Source: Actinomycetes bacterium
Lineage (GTDB): Bacteria; Actinomycetota; Acidimicrobiia; Acidimicrobiales; RAAP-2
DNA: 5,249 bases
Assembly (NCBI GenBank): GCA_021841725.1
Contig: JAKCEC010000107.1
Span: 1-5,249, forward strand
Direction of reading: 5' to 3'
Shown: piece by piece, positions 1 through 5,072 of the stretch
How positions within the stretch are numbered: the stretch's first letter is position 1
Layout of the letters: every line of letters begins with the position of its first letter
Notes under the pieces: model-generated
The model's input: only the letters and a program-made list of their open reading frames with translations
Database searches by the model: none
Told to the model about the DNA's origin: nothing
Made by a program: the position numbers and the translations under genes

Positions 1-324
1 GACCAGTTGGGCGAGCTGGTCGACGATCACGGGGTCGACGTGCACGCCTTCGGGCTCTCCGCCGACTTCCTCCTCAACGTGTTCCCCGGCTCCGCGCGCT
101 TCTTCGCCATCGCGGACCGCGCCCAGGAGCTTCCCCTGACCTCCACCTGCTGGTGCGGGGAGAAGGGTCGGTGCAACGCACGCGTCGTCAACGGCGTGAT
201 CGCCCGCGAGGGTCGACAGTTCGTGACGGGTGACGTCCAACACGGCGCCGTGCACTACCAGGTGCTGTGTCGTCGCCACTACCGCCTGGGTCAACTCGCC
301 CCGGTCGACGCGGCGCGCGACTAG
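1..324 (+). CDS. tdk: Thymidine kinase, C-terminal part (5' end outside window)
   Basis: This is the last 107 codons of a type II (TK1-like) thymidine kinase, the salvage enzyme that phosphorylates thymidine to dTMP with ATP in the cytoplasm. The reading frame is open from base 1, so the gene begins upstream, and the P-loop and Walker B half is not visible. What is seen matches the family C-terminus: a segment FGLSADF corresponding to the family 'YGLRTDF' region, then the lasso domain with a CWCG zinc-binding pair (codons about 50-53 of the visible part) and a second CRRHY pair near the end (about 90-94). These supply the four structural zinc ligands. The tail ends shortly after CRRHY, as in other family members. 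The stop TAG lies 4 bp from the stop of the convergent phosphofructokinase gene, so any terminator must lie inside coding sequence. The identification is firm; start and full length cannot be judged. Confidence 0.9.
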   Translation, partial: DQLGELVDDHGVDVHAFGLSADFLLNVFPGSARFFAIADRAQELPLTSTCWCGEKGRCNARVVNGVIAREGRQFVTGDVQHGAVHYQVLCRRHYRLGQLAPVDAARD

Positions 325-328
325 GGAA

Positions 329-1360
329 TCAGAAGAACGCCGCGCAGAGTTCGTAGATCTCGCGGGGCACCTGGCGTTGTCCGTTGGCCACCGAGGTGAG
401 CGGCGCCAGCACGACGTCGTTGCCCCGCACGACGGGGATCACGCCGTAGGTACCCGCCGCGACGGCGTCGTAGGCGGCCGCGCCCACCCGCGTCGCCCAG
501 ATCCGGTCGTACGCCGTGGGGCTGCCCCCGCGTTGGAGGTGCCCGAGGACGGTGGTGCGCACTTCGAAGCCACCGTGCGCGTCGATCTGGGACGCCACGA
601 ACTGACCCACGCCCCGCGTCGCGAGCCGCACCCCGCCGATCCCCTCGGTGGGGACGCCGTTGAGTTCGGTCCCGCCGAGGGTTTCGAGGTTGATGCCCTC
701 GGCCACGACGACGATGGAGAATCCGTAGCCCTGGGTCCTTCGCGAGACCAGGTGGTCCACGATTTGGTCCATCGTGAGGGGGAATTCGGGGATCACGATC
801 AGGTCGGCGCCGCCCGCCAGCCCTCCCATGGCCGCGACCCAGCCGGTGGCGCGACCCATGGTCTCCACCACCATCACGCGGTGGTGCGACGCGGCGGTCG
901 TGTAGAGGCGGTCCAGGGATTCGCACACGATCGACACCGCCGTGTCGAAGCCGATGCAGTAATCCGTGTTCAGCAGGTCGTTATCGAGCGTCTTGGGGAC
1001 CCCCACGACGTTGGCCCCGTGCTCGGCCAACCAATTCGAGATGCGCTGGGTCCCGTCGCCGCCGATGGCCACCAGCGCGTCCAGGTGTGTTTCCATGGCG
1101 GCCAGGACCCGGTCACGACCGCCCGCGGGGTCGTCGAGGTTGTAGCGCGCGGTACCGAGGAGGGTGCCGCCCTGGCTCAAAATTCCTATGAAATCATGGG
1201 TTTCGAGGCTCCGACCCGCGTACTCGTCGGCGAGGCCCGCCCAGCCGTTGGCGATGCCGACGACCTCGTGACCGTCGCGGGTGGCCATCTGTCCGATGGC
1301 TCGAATCGCGGCGTTGAGTCCGGGTGCGTCACCGCCAGCGGTCAGAACACCAATACGCAT
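329..1360 (-). CDS. pfkA: 6-phosphofructokinase, PfkA family, Gly104/Lys124 (group III) type
   Basis: This 343-residue protein is a complete phosphofructokinase that converts fructose 6-phosphate to fructose 1,6-bisphosphate in glycolysis. Visible motifs in order: the N-terminal nucleotide loop TAGGDAPGLN (residues 7-16), GGDGT (100-104), the catalytic PKTLDND (122-128, with the general base D126 and D128), the METMGR-like sugar-phosphate segment ETMGR (166-170), AEGIN, and GHLQRGGSP near the C-terminus. In E. coli PfkA numbering the two phosphoryl-donor positions are Gly104 (GGDG) and Lys124 (PK). Pyrophosphate enzymes usually carry Asp104 and Lys124; classical ATP enzymes carry Gly at both. 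The Gly/Lys mix is the actinobacterial group III pattern, of which the Streptomyces enzyme is ATP-dependent, so ATP is the more likely donor, by inference. The ATG start is supported by AAGGTGG (minus strand) six bases upstream. No neighbouring glycolytic gene is present. Confidence 0.96.
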   Translation of the reverse strand: MRIGVLTAGGDAPGLNAAIRAIGQMATRDGHEVVGIANGWAGLADEYAGRSLETHDFIGILSQGGTLLGTARYNLDDPAGGRDRVLAAMETHLDALVAIGGDGTQRISNWLAEHGANVVGVPKTLDNDLLNTDYCIGFDTAVSIVCESLDRLYTTAASHHRVMVVETMGRATGWVAAMGGLAGGADLIVIPEFPLTMDQIVDHLVSRRTQGYGFSIVVVAEGINLETLGGTELNGVPTEGIGGVRLATRGVGQFVASQIDAHGGFEVRTTVLGHLQRGGSPTAYDRIWATRVGAAAYDAVAAGTYGVIPVVRGNDVVLAPLTSVANGQRQVPREIYELCAAFF

Positions 1361-1366
1361 TAACTT

Positions 1367-1373
1367 CCACCTT
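1367..1373 (-). promoter_or_regulatory. Shine-Dalgarno sequence of pfkA
   Basis: On the minus strand this reads AAGGTGG, separated by AAGTTA (6 nt) from the ATG of the phosphofructokinase gene. It fixes that start codon; the family's first strand-loop motif begins only six residues later, so no later start is possible. Confidence 0.8.
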
Positions 1374-1395
1374 GTAGCTCGCTTCCCCCGCGCAT

Positions 1396-1401
1396 ACCTT
1401 A
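1396..1401 (-). promoter_or_regulatory. Candidate -10 element for pfkA
   Basis: The minus strand reads TAAGGT, a TANNNT match. It would place transcription start near 1389 and give a leader of about 29 nt that contains the AAGGTGG ribosome binding site. No convincing -35 hexamer is seen 16-18 bp upstream, so this is a plausible assignment by position and not a strong one. Confidence 0.4.
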
Positions 1402-1439
1402 GGACACTTCACCCGGGGCGCCGGTTCCGGGGGCGAACT

Positions 1440-1471
1440 CGCGTCGAGACGACCCCCGTCTCCGCGACGCG
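1440..1471. repeat. Bulged inverted repeat in the pfkA-pstB intergenic region
   Basis: Two nested arms pair: CGCGTC (1440-1445) with GACGCG (1466-1471), and GAGAC (1446-1450) with GTCTC (1458-1462). This leaves a three-base bulge (1463-1465) and a seven-base loop GACCCCC. The result is an 11-bp stem. No T-tract follows on either strand, so it does not look like an intrinsic terminator. It lies upstream of the proposed pfkA start site and upstream of the PHO-box-like array. It could be a protein-binding site or simply a by-product of high GC content. Confidence 0.35.
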
Positions 1472-1490
1472 CGCCGGGGCCGGTCGTCGA

Positions 1491-1545
1491 GGTCACGAGA
1501 AGTTCATTTTTAGTTCACGTTGCCGACGCGCAGAGGTCATTTTTC
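1491..1545 (+). promoter_or_regulatory. PHO-box-like array of 11-bp direct repeats upstream of pstB
   Basis: Five consecutive 11-bp units begin at 1491, 1502, 1513, 1524 and 1535. Four begin with G(G/T)TCA: GGTCACGAGAA, GTTCATTTTTA, GTTCACGTTGC and GGTCATTTTTC. The fourth position (1524-1534) is degenerate but keeps the register. The actinobacterial PhoP (Streptomyces) and RegX3 (mycobacteria) response regulators bind tandem 11-bp direct repeat units with the core GTTCACC in front of phosphate genes. The fit of sequence, exact spacing, position ahead of a -10 element and the downstream pstB all agree, so induction by phosphate starvation through a PhoP/RegX3-type regulator is a well-supported inference. 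The array may also affect the divergent pfkA. Confidence 0.75.
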
Positions 1546-1571
1546 CCCCGAACCGTCACGGGTCCCCTCCC

Positions 1572-1577
1572 TAGACT
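1572..1577 (+). promoter_or_regulatory. Candidate -10 element of pstB
   Basis: TAGACT fits TANNNT and predicts a start of transcription near 1584. The -35 position (about 1549-1554, CGAACC) does not resemble TTGACA, while the last PHO-box-like unit ends just upstream of it. That is the arrangement expected of an activator-dependent promoter. Confidence 0.5.
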
Positions 1578-1647
1578 TTTTTGTGAGGACGCGAAGTACG
1601 TGGATGGTGGGTTCGCCCGGTCATCGAAGAGCGTGATGGAGACGGAG

Positions 1648-2499
<852 letters not shown>

Positions 2500-2504
2500 T
2501 CGGG

Positions 2505-2510
2505 TAGCCT
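2505..2510 (+). promoter_or_regulatory. Candidate -10 element for a leaderless GNAT transcript
   Basis: TAGCCT (TANNNT) ends exactly six bases before the GTG at 2517, which would place transcription start on the start codon itself. No Shine-Dalgarno sequence precedes the GTG. The alternative is read-through from pstB, whose stop lies 17 bp upstream of the GTG. Confidence 0.45.
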
Positions 2511-2516
2511 CGCGCC

Positions 2517-2969
2517 GTGGAGCTGGTGCTGCGCGCCCTCGAGCACGACGAGGTGGGCGCCGCCGTTGCGTTGATCGAAGAATCGACGTTGAGCCCGGGG
2601 GTCGAGGACGCGTCGCGTCGCGAGGAGTACTGGGACGCGGTCCTCGAGACGCGCCGGCGCGGCGGTGAGGTCGTGGTGGCGGTGCACGACGGCGTCGTCG
2701 TCGCGATGTGCCAGATTCTCATCTTTCGCCATTTTCAACACACCGCGGGCTGGTGCTGTGAACTCGAGAGCGTGTACGTGCGCGCCGATCACCGCGGACG
2801 CGGGGTGGGGGCGCAACTGTTAGCGCACGCCGAGGAGTACGCCCGCCGCCGCGGCTGTTACCGCGTCCAATTGGCCAGTCGCAACGAGCGCCTCGACGCC
2901 CACCGGTTCTACCGCGCCCACGGCTACGAACTGACCTCACAGGGTTTCAAAAAGGCCCTCGTCGAGTGA
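2517..2969 (+). CDS. GNAT-family N-acetyltransferase
   Basis: The 150-residue protein is a single GNAT domain, a fold that transfers an acetyl group from acetyl-CoA to an amine; the substrate cannot be told from sequence. The acetyl-CoA pyrophosphate loop (motif A) is clear: VYVRADHRGRGVG (residues 86-98), with the R-x-x-G-x-G signature at R93-G98, preceded by the beta-4 strand ELES. Motif B ends with RFYRAHGY (130-137), the usual C-terminal strand. The length fits a lone domain. The GTG start is preferred because a TANNNT element lies six bases upstream, residue 2 leads directly into the first beta strand (ELVLRAL), and no earlier start exists between it and the pstB stop. Its last 33 bases overlap the end of the convergent carbonic anhydrase gene. 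Being downstream of pstB suggests possible co-transcription but does not reveal a phosphate role. Confidence 0.87.
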   Translation: MELVLRALEHDEVGAAVALIEESTLSPGVEDASRREEYWDAVLETRRRGGEVVVAVHDGVVVAMCQILIFRHFQHTAGWCCELESVYVRADHRGRGVGAQLLAHAEEYARRRGCYRVQLASRNERLDAHRFYRAHGYELTSQGFKKALVE

Positions 2970-3452
2970 TACTTCGCGCAGGTCACCGTCGTCGACGCTG
3001 AACACGAATCCGCGCACGTCGCGCGTGTCGACGAAGGGACTCTCGCGCAGGGTCCGCACCGTCGCGCGCACGTCGGCGTCGACGTCGGAGTAGGCACCCA
3101 GACGAAAGGGTGCGCGACTCCCGAAGGCCCCCTCCAGTTCGCCCTGGAGCGCCTCCTCCTCGAAGGCCTCGAGTCCGCAACGCGAGTGGTGGATGACCAT
3201 GATCGAGCGCGTGCCCAGGAGTCGCTGACTCAGCAGCAGGGAGCGGATGGCGTCGTCGGTCGCGATGCCCCCGGCGTTGCGGATCAGGTGTACCTGGCCG
3301 AGGTCCAGGCCGAGCGCCCCGAAGAGGTCGAGTCGTGAGTCCATGCAGGTCAAGACGGCCAGTCGCAGGGCCGGTTCGGTCGCGAGTTCGCGGTGGCCGT
3401 GCCCCGCGACGTACGCGCGGTTGTGCGCCAGCAGGTCGTCGATTGTGCTCAT
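2937..3452 (-). CDS. Beta-class carbonic anhydrase, Rv1284-like
   Basis: This 171-residue cytoplasmic zinc enzyme interconverts CO2 and bicarbonate. The zinc ligands are visible as C36 in CMDSR and H89 and C92 in HHSRCG; D38 and R40 of CMDSR form the catalytic Asp-Arg pair. The segments VHLIRNAGG (54-62), TDDAIRSL (65-72), SQRLLGTR (75-82) and RGFVFSVDDG near the end closely resemble the Mycobacterium tuberculosis Rv1284 subfamily, from memory of that protein, and the short length (about 163-171 residues, compared with about 200 or more in plant-type enzymes) agrees. The ATG start is supported by family alignment and by a -10 element TAGGAT six bases upstream on the minus strand; an SD-like AGGA also sits 7 nt upstream. 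The gene is divergent from the AhpD-like gene and its 3' end overlaps the GNAT gene by 33 bp. Confidence 0.93.
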   Translation of the reverse strand: MSTIDDLLAHNRAYVAGHGHRELATEPALRLAVLTCMDSRLDLFGALGLDLGQVHLIRNAGGIATDDAIRSLLLSQRLLGTRSIMVIHHSRCGLEAFEEEALQGELEGAFGSRAPFRLGAYSDVDADVRATVRTLRESPFVDTRDVRGFVFSVDDGDLREVSLDEGLFETL

Positions 3453-3457
3453 GCTCC

Positions 3458-3464
3458 TATCCTA
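3458..3464. promoter_or_regulatory. Near-symmetric -10 element, candidate bidirectional promoter
   Basis: TATCCTA reads TATCCT on the plus strand (3458-3463) and TAGGAT on the minus strand (3459-3464); both fit TANNNT. The minus-strand element lies six bases before the carbonic anhydrase ATG and would give a leaderless transcript starting at about 3452. The plus-strand element would start transcription near 3470, about 37 nt before the AhpD-like GTG. No good -35 element is seen for either direction. Confidence 0.45.
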
Positions 3465-3473
3465 AGTAACGAC

Positions 3474-3492
3474 GTGCGTCGTCGCGACGCAC
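3474..3492. repeat. 19-bp palindrome between carbonic anhydrase and AhpD-like genes
   Basis: GTGCGTCG (3474-3481) and CGACGCAC (3485-3492) are perfect 8-bp inverted arms around TCG. The palindrome lies just downstream of the predicted plus-strand transcription start and upstream of the AhpD-like ribosome binding site. In the minus direction it covers the -35 region of the carbonic anhydrase promoter. It could be an operator for a dimeric regulator controlling one or both genes, or an RNA hairpin in the AhpD-like leader. Which protein might bind is unknown. Confidence 0.4.
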
Positions 3493-3496
3493 CGAG

Positions 3497-3501
3497 AGGA
3501 G
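3497..3501 (+). promoter_or_regulatory. Shine-Dalgarno sequence of the AhpD-like gene
   Basis: AGGAG with a five-base spacer (TCCTC) precedes the GTG at 3507. It decides this start over in-frame codons further upstream, which would run back through the divergent promoter and into the carbonic anhydrase gene. Confidence 0.75.
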
Positions 3502-3506
3502 TCCTC

Positions 3507-3872
3507 GTGCAACATTCCCACGACGTCCGCGCCGAACTGCGAGAACCGGCGCTCGCGCTACGCGCGCTCATCCCCGACGTGCTACGCGGATACGTCGAAC
3601 TGTCGCGCGCGGCGATGGCGCCGGGCGAACTCAGTGTCGCCACCAAGGAACTCCTGGCCCTGGTGATCGCCGTCACGCGAGAGTGCGACGGGTGCATCGT
3701 GTCGCACACGCGATCGGCGGTGCGCGCGGGCGTGACCCGTCAGGCGGTGGCCGAAGCCGTCGGCGTGGCCATCATGATGAACGGGGGGCCCGCGACGGTC
3801 TTCGGGCCGCGCGCGCTGCGCGCCTTCGACGAGGCCCTCGAGGACGCCGCGCGCGCGACGCCGGCGTCCTAG
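3507..3872 (+). CDS. AhpD-like / carboxymuconolactone decarboxylase family protein
   Basis: This 121-residue, all-helical AhpD-fold protein carries the redox centre of alkylhydroperoxidase D-type enzymes. E48, C60, C63 and H67 lie in the pattern E-x11-C-x-x-C-x3-H (around TRECDGCIVSH), the same spacing as the proton-relay glutamate, cysteine pair and histidine of mycobacterial AhpD. A thiol-based peroxidase or disulfide-relay function is therefore more likely than true carboxymuconolactone decarboxylation, which does not need the CxxC. The substrate is unknown; its size matches single-domain family members, smaller than AhpD itself. The GTG start has AGGAG five bases upstream. Downstream, 40 bp separate it from the Nfu gene on the same strand. 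It is divergent from the carbonic anhydrase, with a palindrome and shared -10 region between them. Confidence 0.88.
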   Translation: MQHSHDVRAELREPALALRALIPDVLRGYVELSRAAMAPGELSVATKELLALVIAVTRECDGCIVSHTRSAVRAGVTRQAVAEAVGVAIMMNGGPATVFGPRALRAFDEALEDAARATPAS

Positions 3873-3900
3873 GGCGGGGCACGCGGCGAGTATTTCCCGG

Positions 3901-3906
3901 CAGACT
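3901..3906 (+). promoter_or_regulatory. Weak candidate -10 element of the Nfu gene
   Basis: CAGACT has the two most conserved -10 bases (A at position 2, T at position 6) and ends six bases before the GTG at 3913, the same spacing as in the GNAT and carbonic anhydrase genes. There is no Shine-Dalgarno sequence. The first base departs from TANNNT, so the call rests mainly on the spacing. Confidence 0.3.
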
Positions 3907-3912
3907 GGTGCG

Positions 3913-4245
3913 GTGAGCCAACTCAATGAACTCGAACGCGCGTCGCGACTGACGGCGCTGCGTAGCCTGCTCGACTTGATGCGCCCGGCCGTGCAGGCCG
4001 ACGGGGGCGACCTGGTGCTGATTCGCGCCGACGTCGACACCGGCGTCGTCGAGGTGCAACTGCAGGGGGCGTGCTCGAGTTGCGCCATCTCGTCGGATAC
4101 GTTGCAGGGCGGCGTCACCAGGATCTTGATGGACCGACTGACGTGGGTCACCGAGGTGATCGGCGGTCTCGACGACACCCTCGACCCCGAGGAGTCGGCG
4201 TCCCTGGGCGCCGGGGGCTACGTACCGCGGTACCGCGAGATCTGA
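3913..4245 (+). CDS. NifU C-terminal-domain (Nfu-type) Fe-S cluster carrier
   Basis: The 110-residue protein consists almost entirely of a NifU C-terminal domain, which holds or transfers an iron-sulfur cluster to client proteins in the cytoplasm. Visible features are the conserved opening LDLMRPAVQADGGD (residues 20-33), the beta-strand pair around VVEVQLQGAC, and the cluster-binding C54-S-S-C57 pair. The next part (TLQGGVTRILMDRLTWVTEV) is the closing helix and strand, followed by an acidic, glycine-rich tail of about 25 residues. There is no N-terminal A-type or IscU-like domain, so this is the short Nfu form. No suf or isc gene is adjacent, and its clients are not shown by context. The GTG start fits the domain boundary; it lacks a Shine-Dalgarno sequence and may be leaderless or read through from the AhpD-like gene 40 bp upstream. 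Confidence 0.88.
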   Translation: MSQLNELERASRLTALRSLLDLMRPAVQADGGDLVLIRADVDTGVVEVQLQGACSSCAISSDTLQGGVTRILMDRLTWVTEVIGGLDDTLDPEESASLGAGGYVPRYREI

Positions 4246-4264
4246 GTCGCGCCCGGTTCCGTGC

Positions 4265-4280
4265 CCGGCGACGTCACCGG
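4265..4280. repeat. Imperfect 16-bp palindrome upstream of the TetR gene
   Basis: CCGG-C-GACGTC-A-CCGG is symmetric at 14 of 16 positions. It lies between the Nfu stop and the regulator's start, where a TetR-family protein would often bind to control its own gene. In DNA this rich in GC such symmetry can arise by chance, so the operator call is tentative. Confidence 0.3.
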
Positions 4281-4304
4281 CGCGTTCGCACTACCCACTA
4301 CCTT

Positions 4305-4308
4305 GGAG
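4305..4308 (+). promoter_or_regulatory. Shine-Dalgarno sequence of the TetR gene
   Basis: GGAG followed by TTCACC (6 nt) and ATG 4315. This supports ATG 4315 over the in-frame GTG at 4261, which has no ribosome binding site and would add 18 residues not typical of the family's N-terminus. Confidence 0.75.
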
Positions 4309-4314
4309 TTCACC

Positions 4315-4995
4315 ATGAGTTCCGCCTCGTCACTCGCGCCGCGCCCGCTCAGCCCGGGCACGGCGCGCGTCGTGGAGGAGATGGTGGTGATGCTGGGGGA
4401 GATGGACCTGCACGAAGTGCACGCGGGGGACCTGGCGCGGCGTGCGGGGGTCGCCATCCCGACCGTCTACTACAACTTTCGATCGATGGCCGACATCATC
4501 GTGGAGGCGACGGTGATCATGTTGCACCGCTTCGTCGACCCGTTCTTCGACGCGTTGCACGAGATGTCGAGGACGCTCGACGACGGTGACGCGGCGCGCT
4601 TTCGCGTCGCGAGCGGTCGCTTCCTCGATCACTGCTGGTCGCGCGAGGTCAACGAGGAGGTCCACCGTCTCGCGCCCCTCATCGCGCACGTTCGCCAGGT
4701 CGCGCCCCGGGACGTTCGCCTGCGCGAGATCCAGGCGCGCGAAGTCGGCCTGCTCGTCGACGCCCTGCGCGCGGCCCAGTCCCGGGGATGGATTAGCCCC
4801 GACGATGACGCGACGGCCTTCGCCGTCGTGCACTACACCTGCGTGCTCGCGCAAGCCGTGTTCTGGCACCCGGCGTTCGGGCGCCTGACCACGATCGATT
4901 TCTCGGGCCCGGTGGGTCGACTGCGCTACCAGACGCGCCTGCACGACGACATTCGCGAGTTCCCCGTCCGCGACCTCGAACCCGACGCGCGCTGA
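4315..4995 (+). CDS. TetR/AcrR-family transcriptional regulator
   Basis: From ATG 4315 the protein has 226 residues, usual for a TetR-type dimeric repressor. The N-terminal DNA-binding domain is clear: helix 1 around TARVVEEMVVMLGEMDL (16-32), then the helix-turn-helix with GDLARRAGVAIPTVYYNF (38-55), where TVYYNF is the family recognition-helix signature. The remaining part is a helical ligand-binding and dimerisation domain with no recognisable ligand motif. It contains acidic and arginine-rich helices and a LAQAVFWHPAFG segment. The ligand and target genes cannot be told from sequence. Its neighbours are the Nfu gene upstream (69 bp) and a MarR-family gene downstream (75 bp), and no transporter or oxidoreductase target is adjacent in the window. 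An imperfect palindrome lies upstream and may be its own operator. Confidence 0.9.
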   Translation: MSSASSLAPRPLSPGTARVVEEMVVMLGEMDLHEVHAGDLARRAGVAIPTVYYNFRSMADIIVEATVIMLHRFVDPFFDALHEMSRTLDDGDAARFRVASGRFLDHCWSREVNEEVHRLAPLIAHVRQVAPRDVRLREIQAREVGLLVDALRAAQSRGWISPDDDATAFAVVHYTCVLAQAVFWHPAFGRLTTIDFSGPVGRLRYQTRLHDDIREFPVRDLEPDAR

Positions 4996-5006
4996 GACGC
5001 CGCCGG

Positions 5007-5030
5007 CCGCCCGCGCGCCGGGGGTGGCGG
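5007..5030 (+). other. GC-rich TetR-MarR spacer with a weak stem
   Basis: CCGCC (5007-5011) can pair with GGCGG (5026-5030) around a 14-base GC-rich loop in the gap between the TetR stop and the MarR promoter. No T-tract follows directly. It might weakly end TetR transcription, but the support is poor. Confidence 0.15.
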
Positions 5031-5047
5031 GGATCACCGTCCTCCCC

Positions 5048-5053
5048 TATAAT
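5048..5053 (+). promoter_or_regulatory. Consensus -10 element of the MarR gene
   Basis: TATAAT is a perfect -10 hexamer and is conspicuous in this GC-rich DNA. It predicts transcription start near 5060, only about 11 nt before the ATG. A recognisable -35 hexamer is lacking (TGGCGG at 17-bp spacing). Confidence 0.7.
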
Positions 5054-5072
5054 TTAGTTAGGTGAACTAAAT
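5052..5072. promoter_or_regulatory. Operator-like palindrome over MarR promoter and start codon
   Basis: ATTTAGTT (5052-5059) and AACTAAAT (5065-5072) are perfect 8-bp inverted arms with the spacer AGGTG. AT-rich palindromes of about this size overlapping their own promoter are the usual binding sites of MarR-family dimers. The left arm begins within the -10 element and the right arm ends in the ATG, so binding would block RNA polymerase. The spacer AGGTG doubles as the Shine-Dalgarno sequence, six bases before the ATG. Autoregulation by the downstream protein is an inference. Confidence 0.7.

Noticed and set aside
230..1363. A 377-codon open frame on the plus strand, longer than the phosphofructokinase gene beneath it
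   Set aside because: Its translation is rich in Arg, Gly, His and Asp with no family motif, and it lies fully antisense to a phosphofructokinase that has every catalytic motif. It is a high-GC shadow frame.
1577..1582. A run of six T bases as an intrinsic terminator
   Set aside because: No stable stem directly precedes it, and it sits between a -10 element and pstB, where a terminator would make little sense without a leader gene.
1600..1647. GTG 1600 or ATG 1636 as the pstB start
   Set aside because: They cannot be excluded, but the codons from 1600 to 1635 use unusual third bases for this DNA, GTG 1600 would lie only 16 nt from the predicted transcription start, and ATG 1648 has the best-placed SD.
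3393..3506. An N-terminal extension of the AhpD-like protein starting within the carbonic anhydrase gene
   Set aside because: It would run through the divergent promoter and palindrome; the GTG at 3507 has AGGAG at proper spacing and gives a normal family length.
4261..4314. GTG 4261 as the TetR start
   Set aside because: It has no ribosome binding site and would overlap the upstream palindrome; ATG 4315 has GGAG six bases upstream and a typical family N-terminus.
4330..5037. A 235-codon open frame on the minus strand opposite the TetR gene
   Set aside because: It has no recognisable domain and biased Arg/Val/His composition, while the opposite strand encodes a clear TetR protein with a ribosome binding site.
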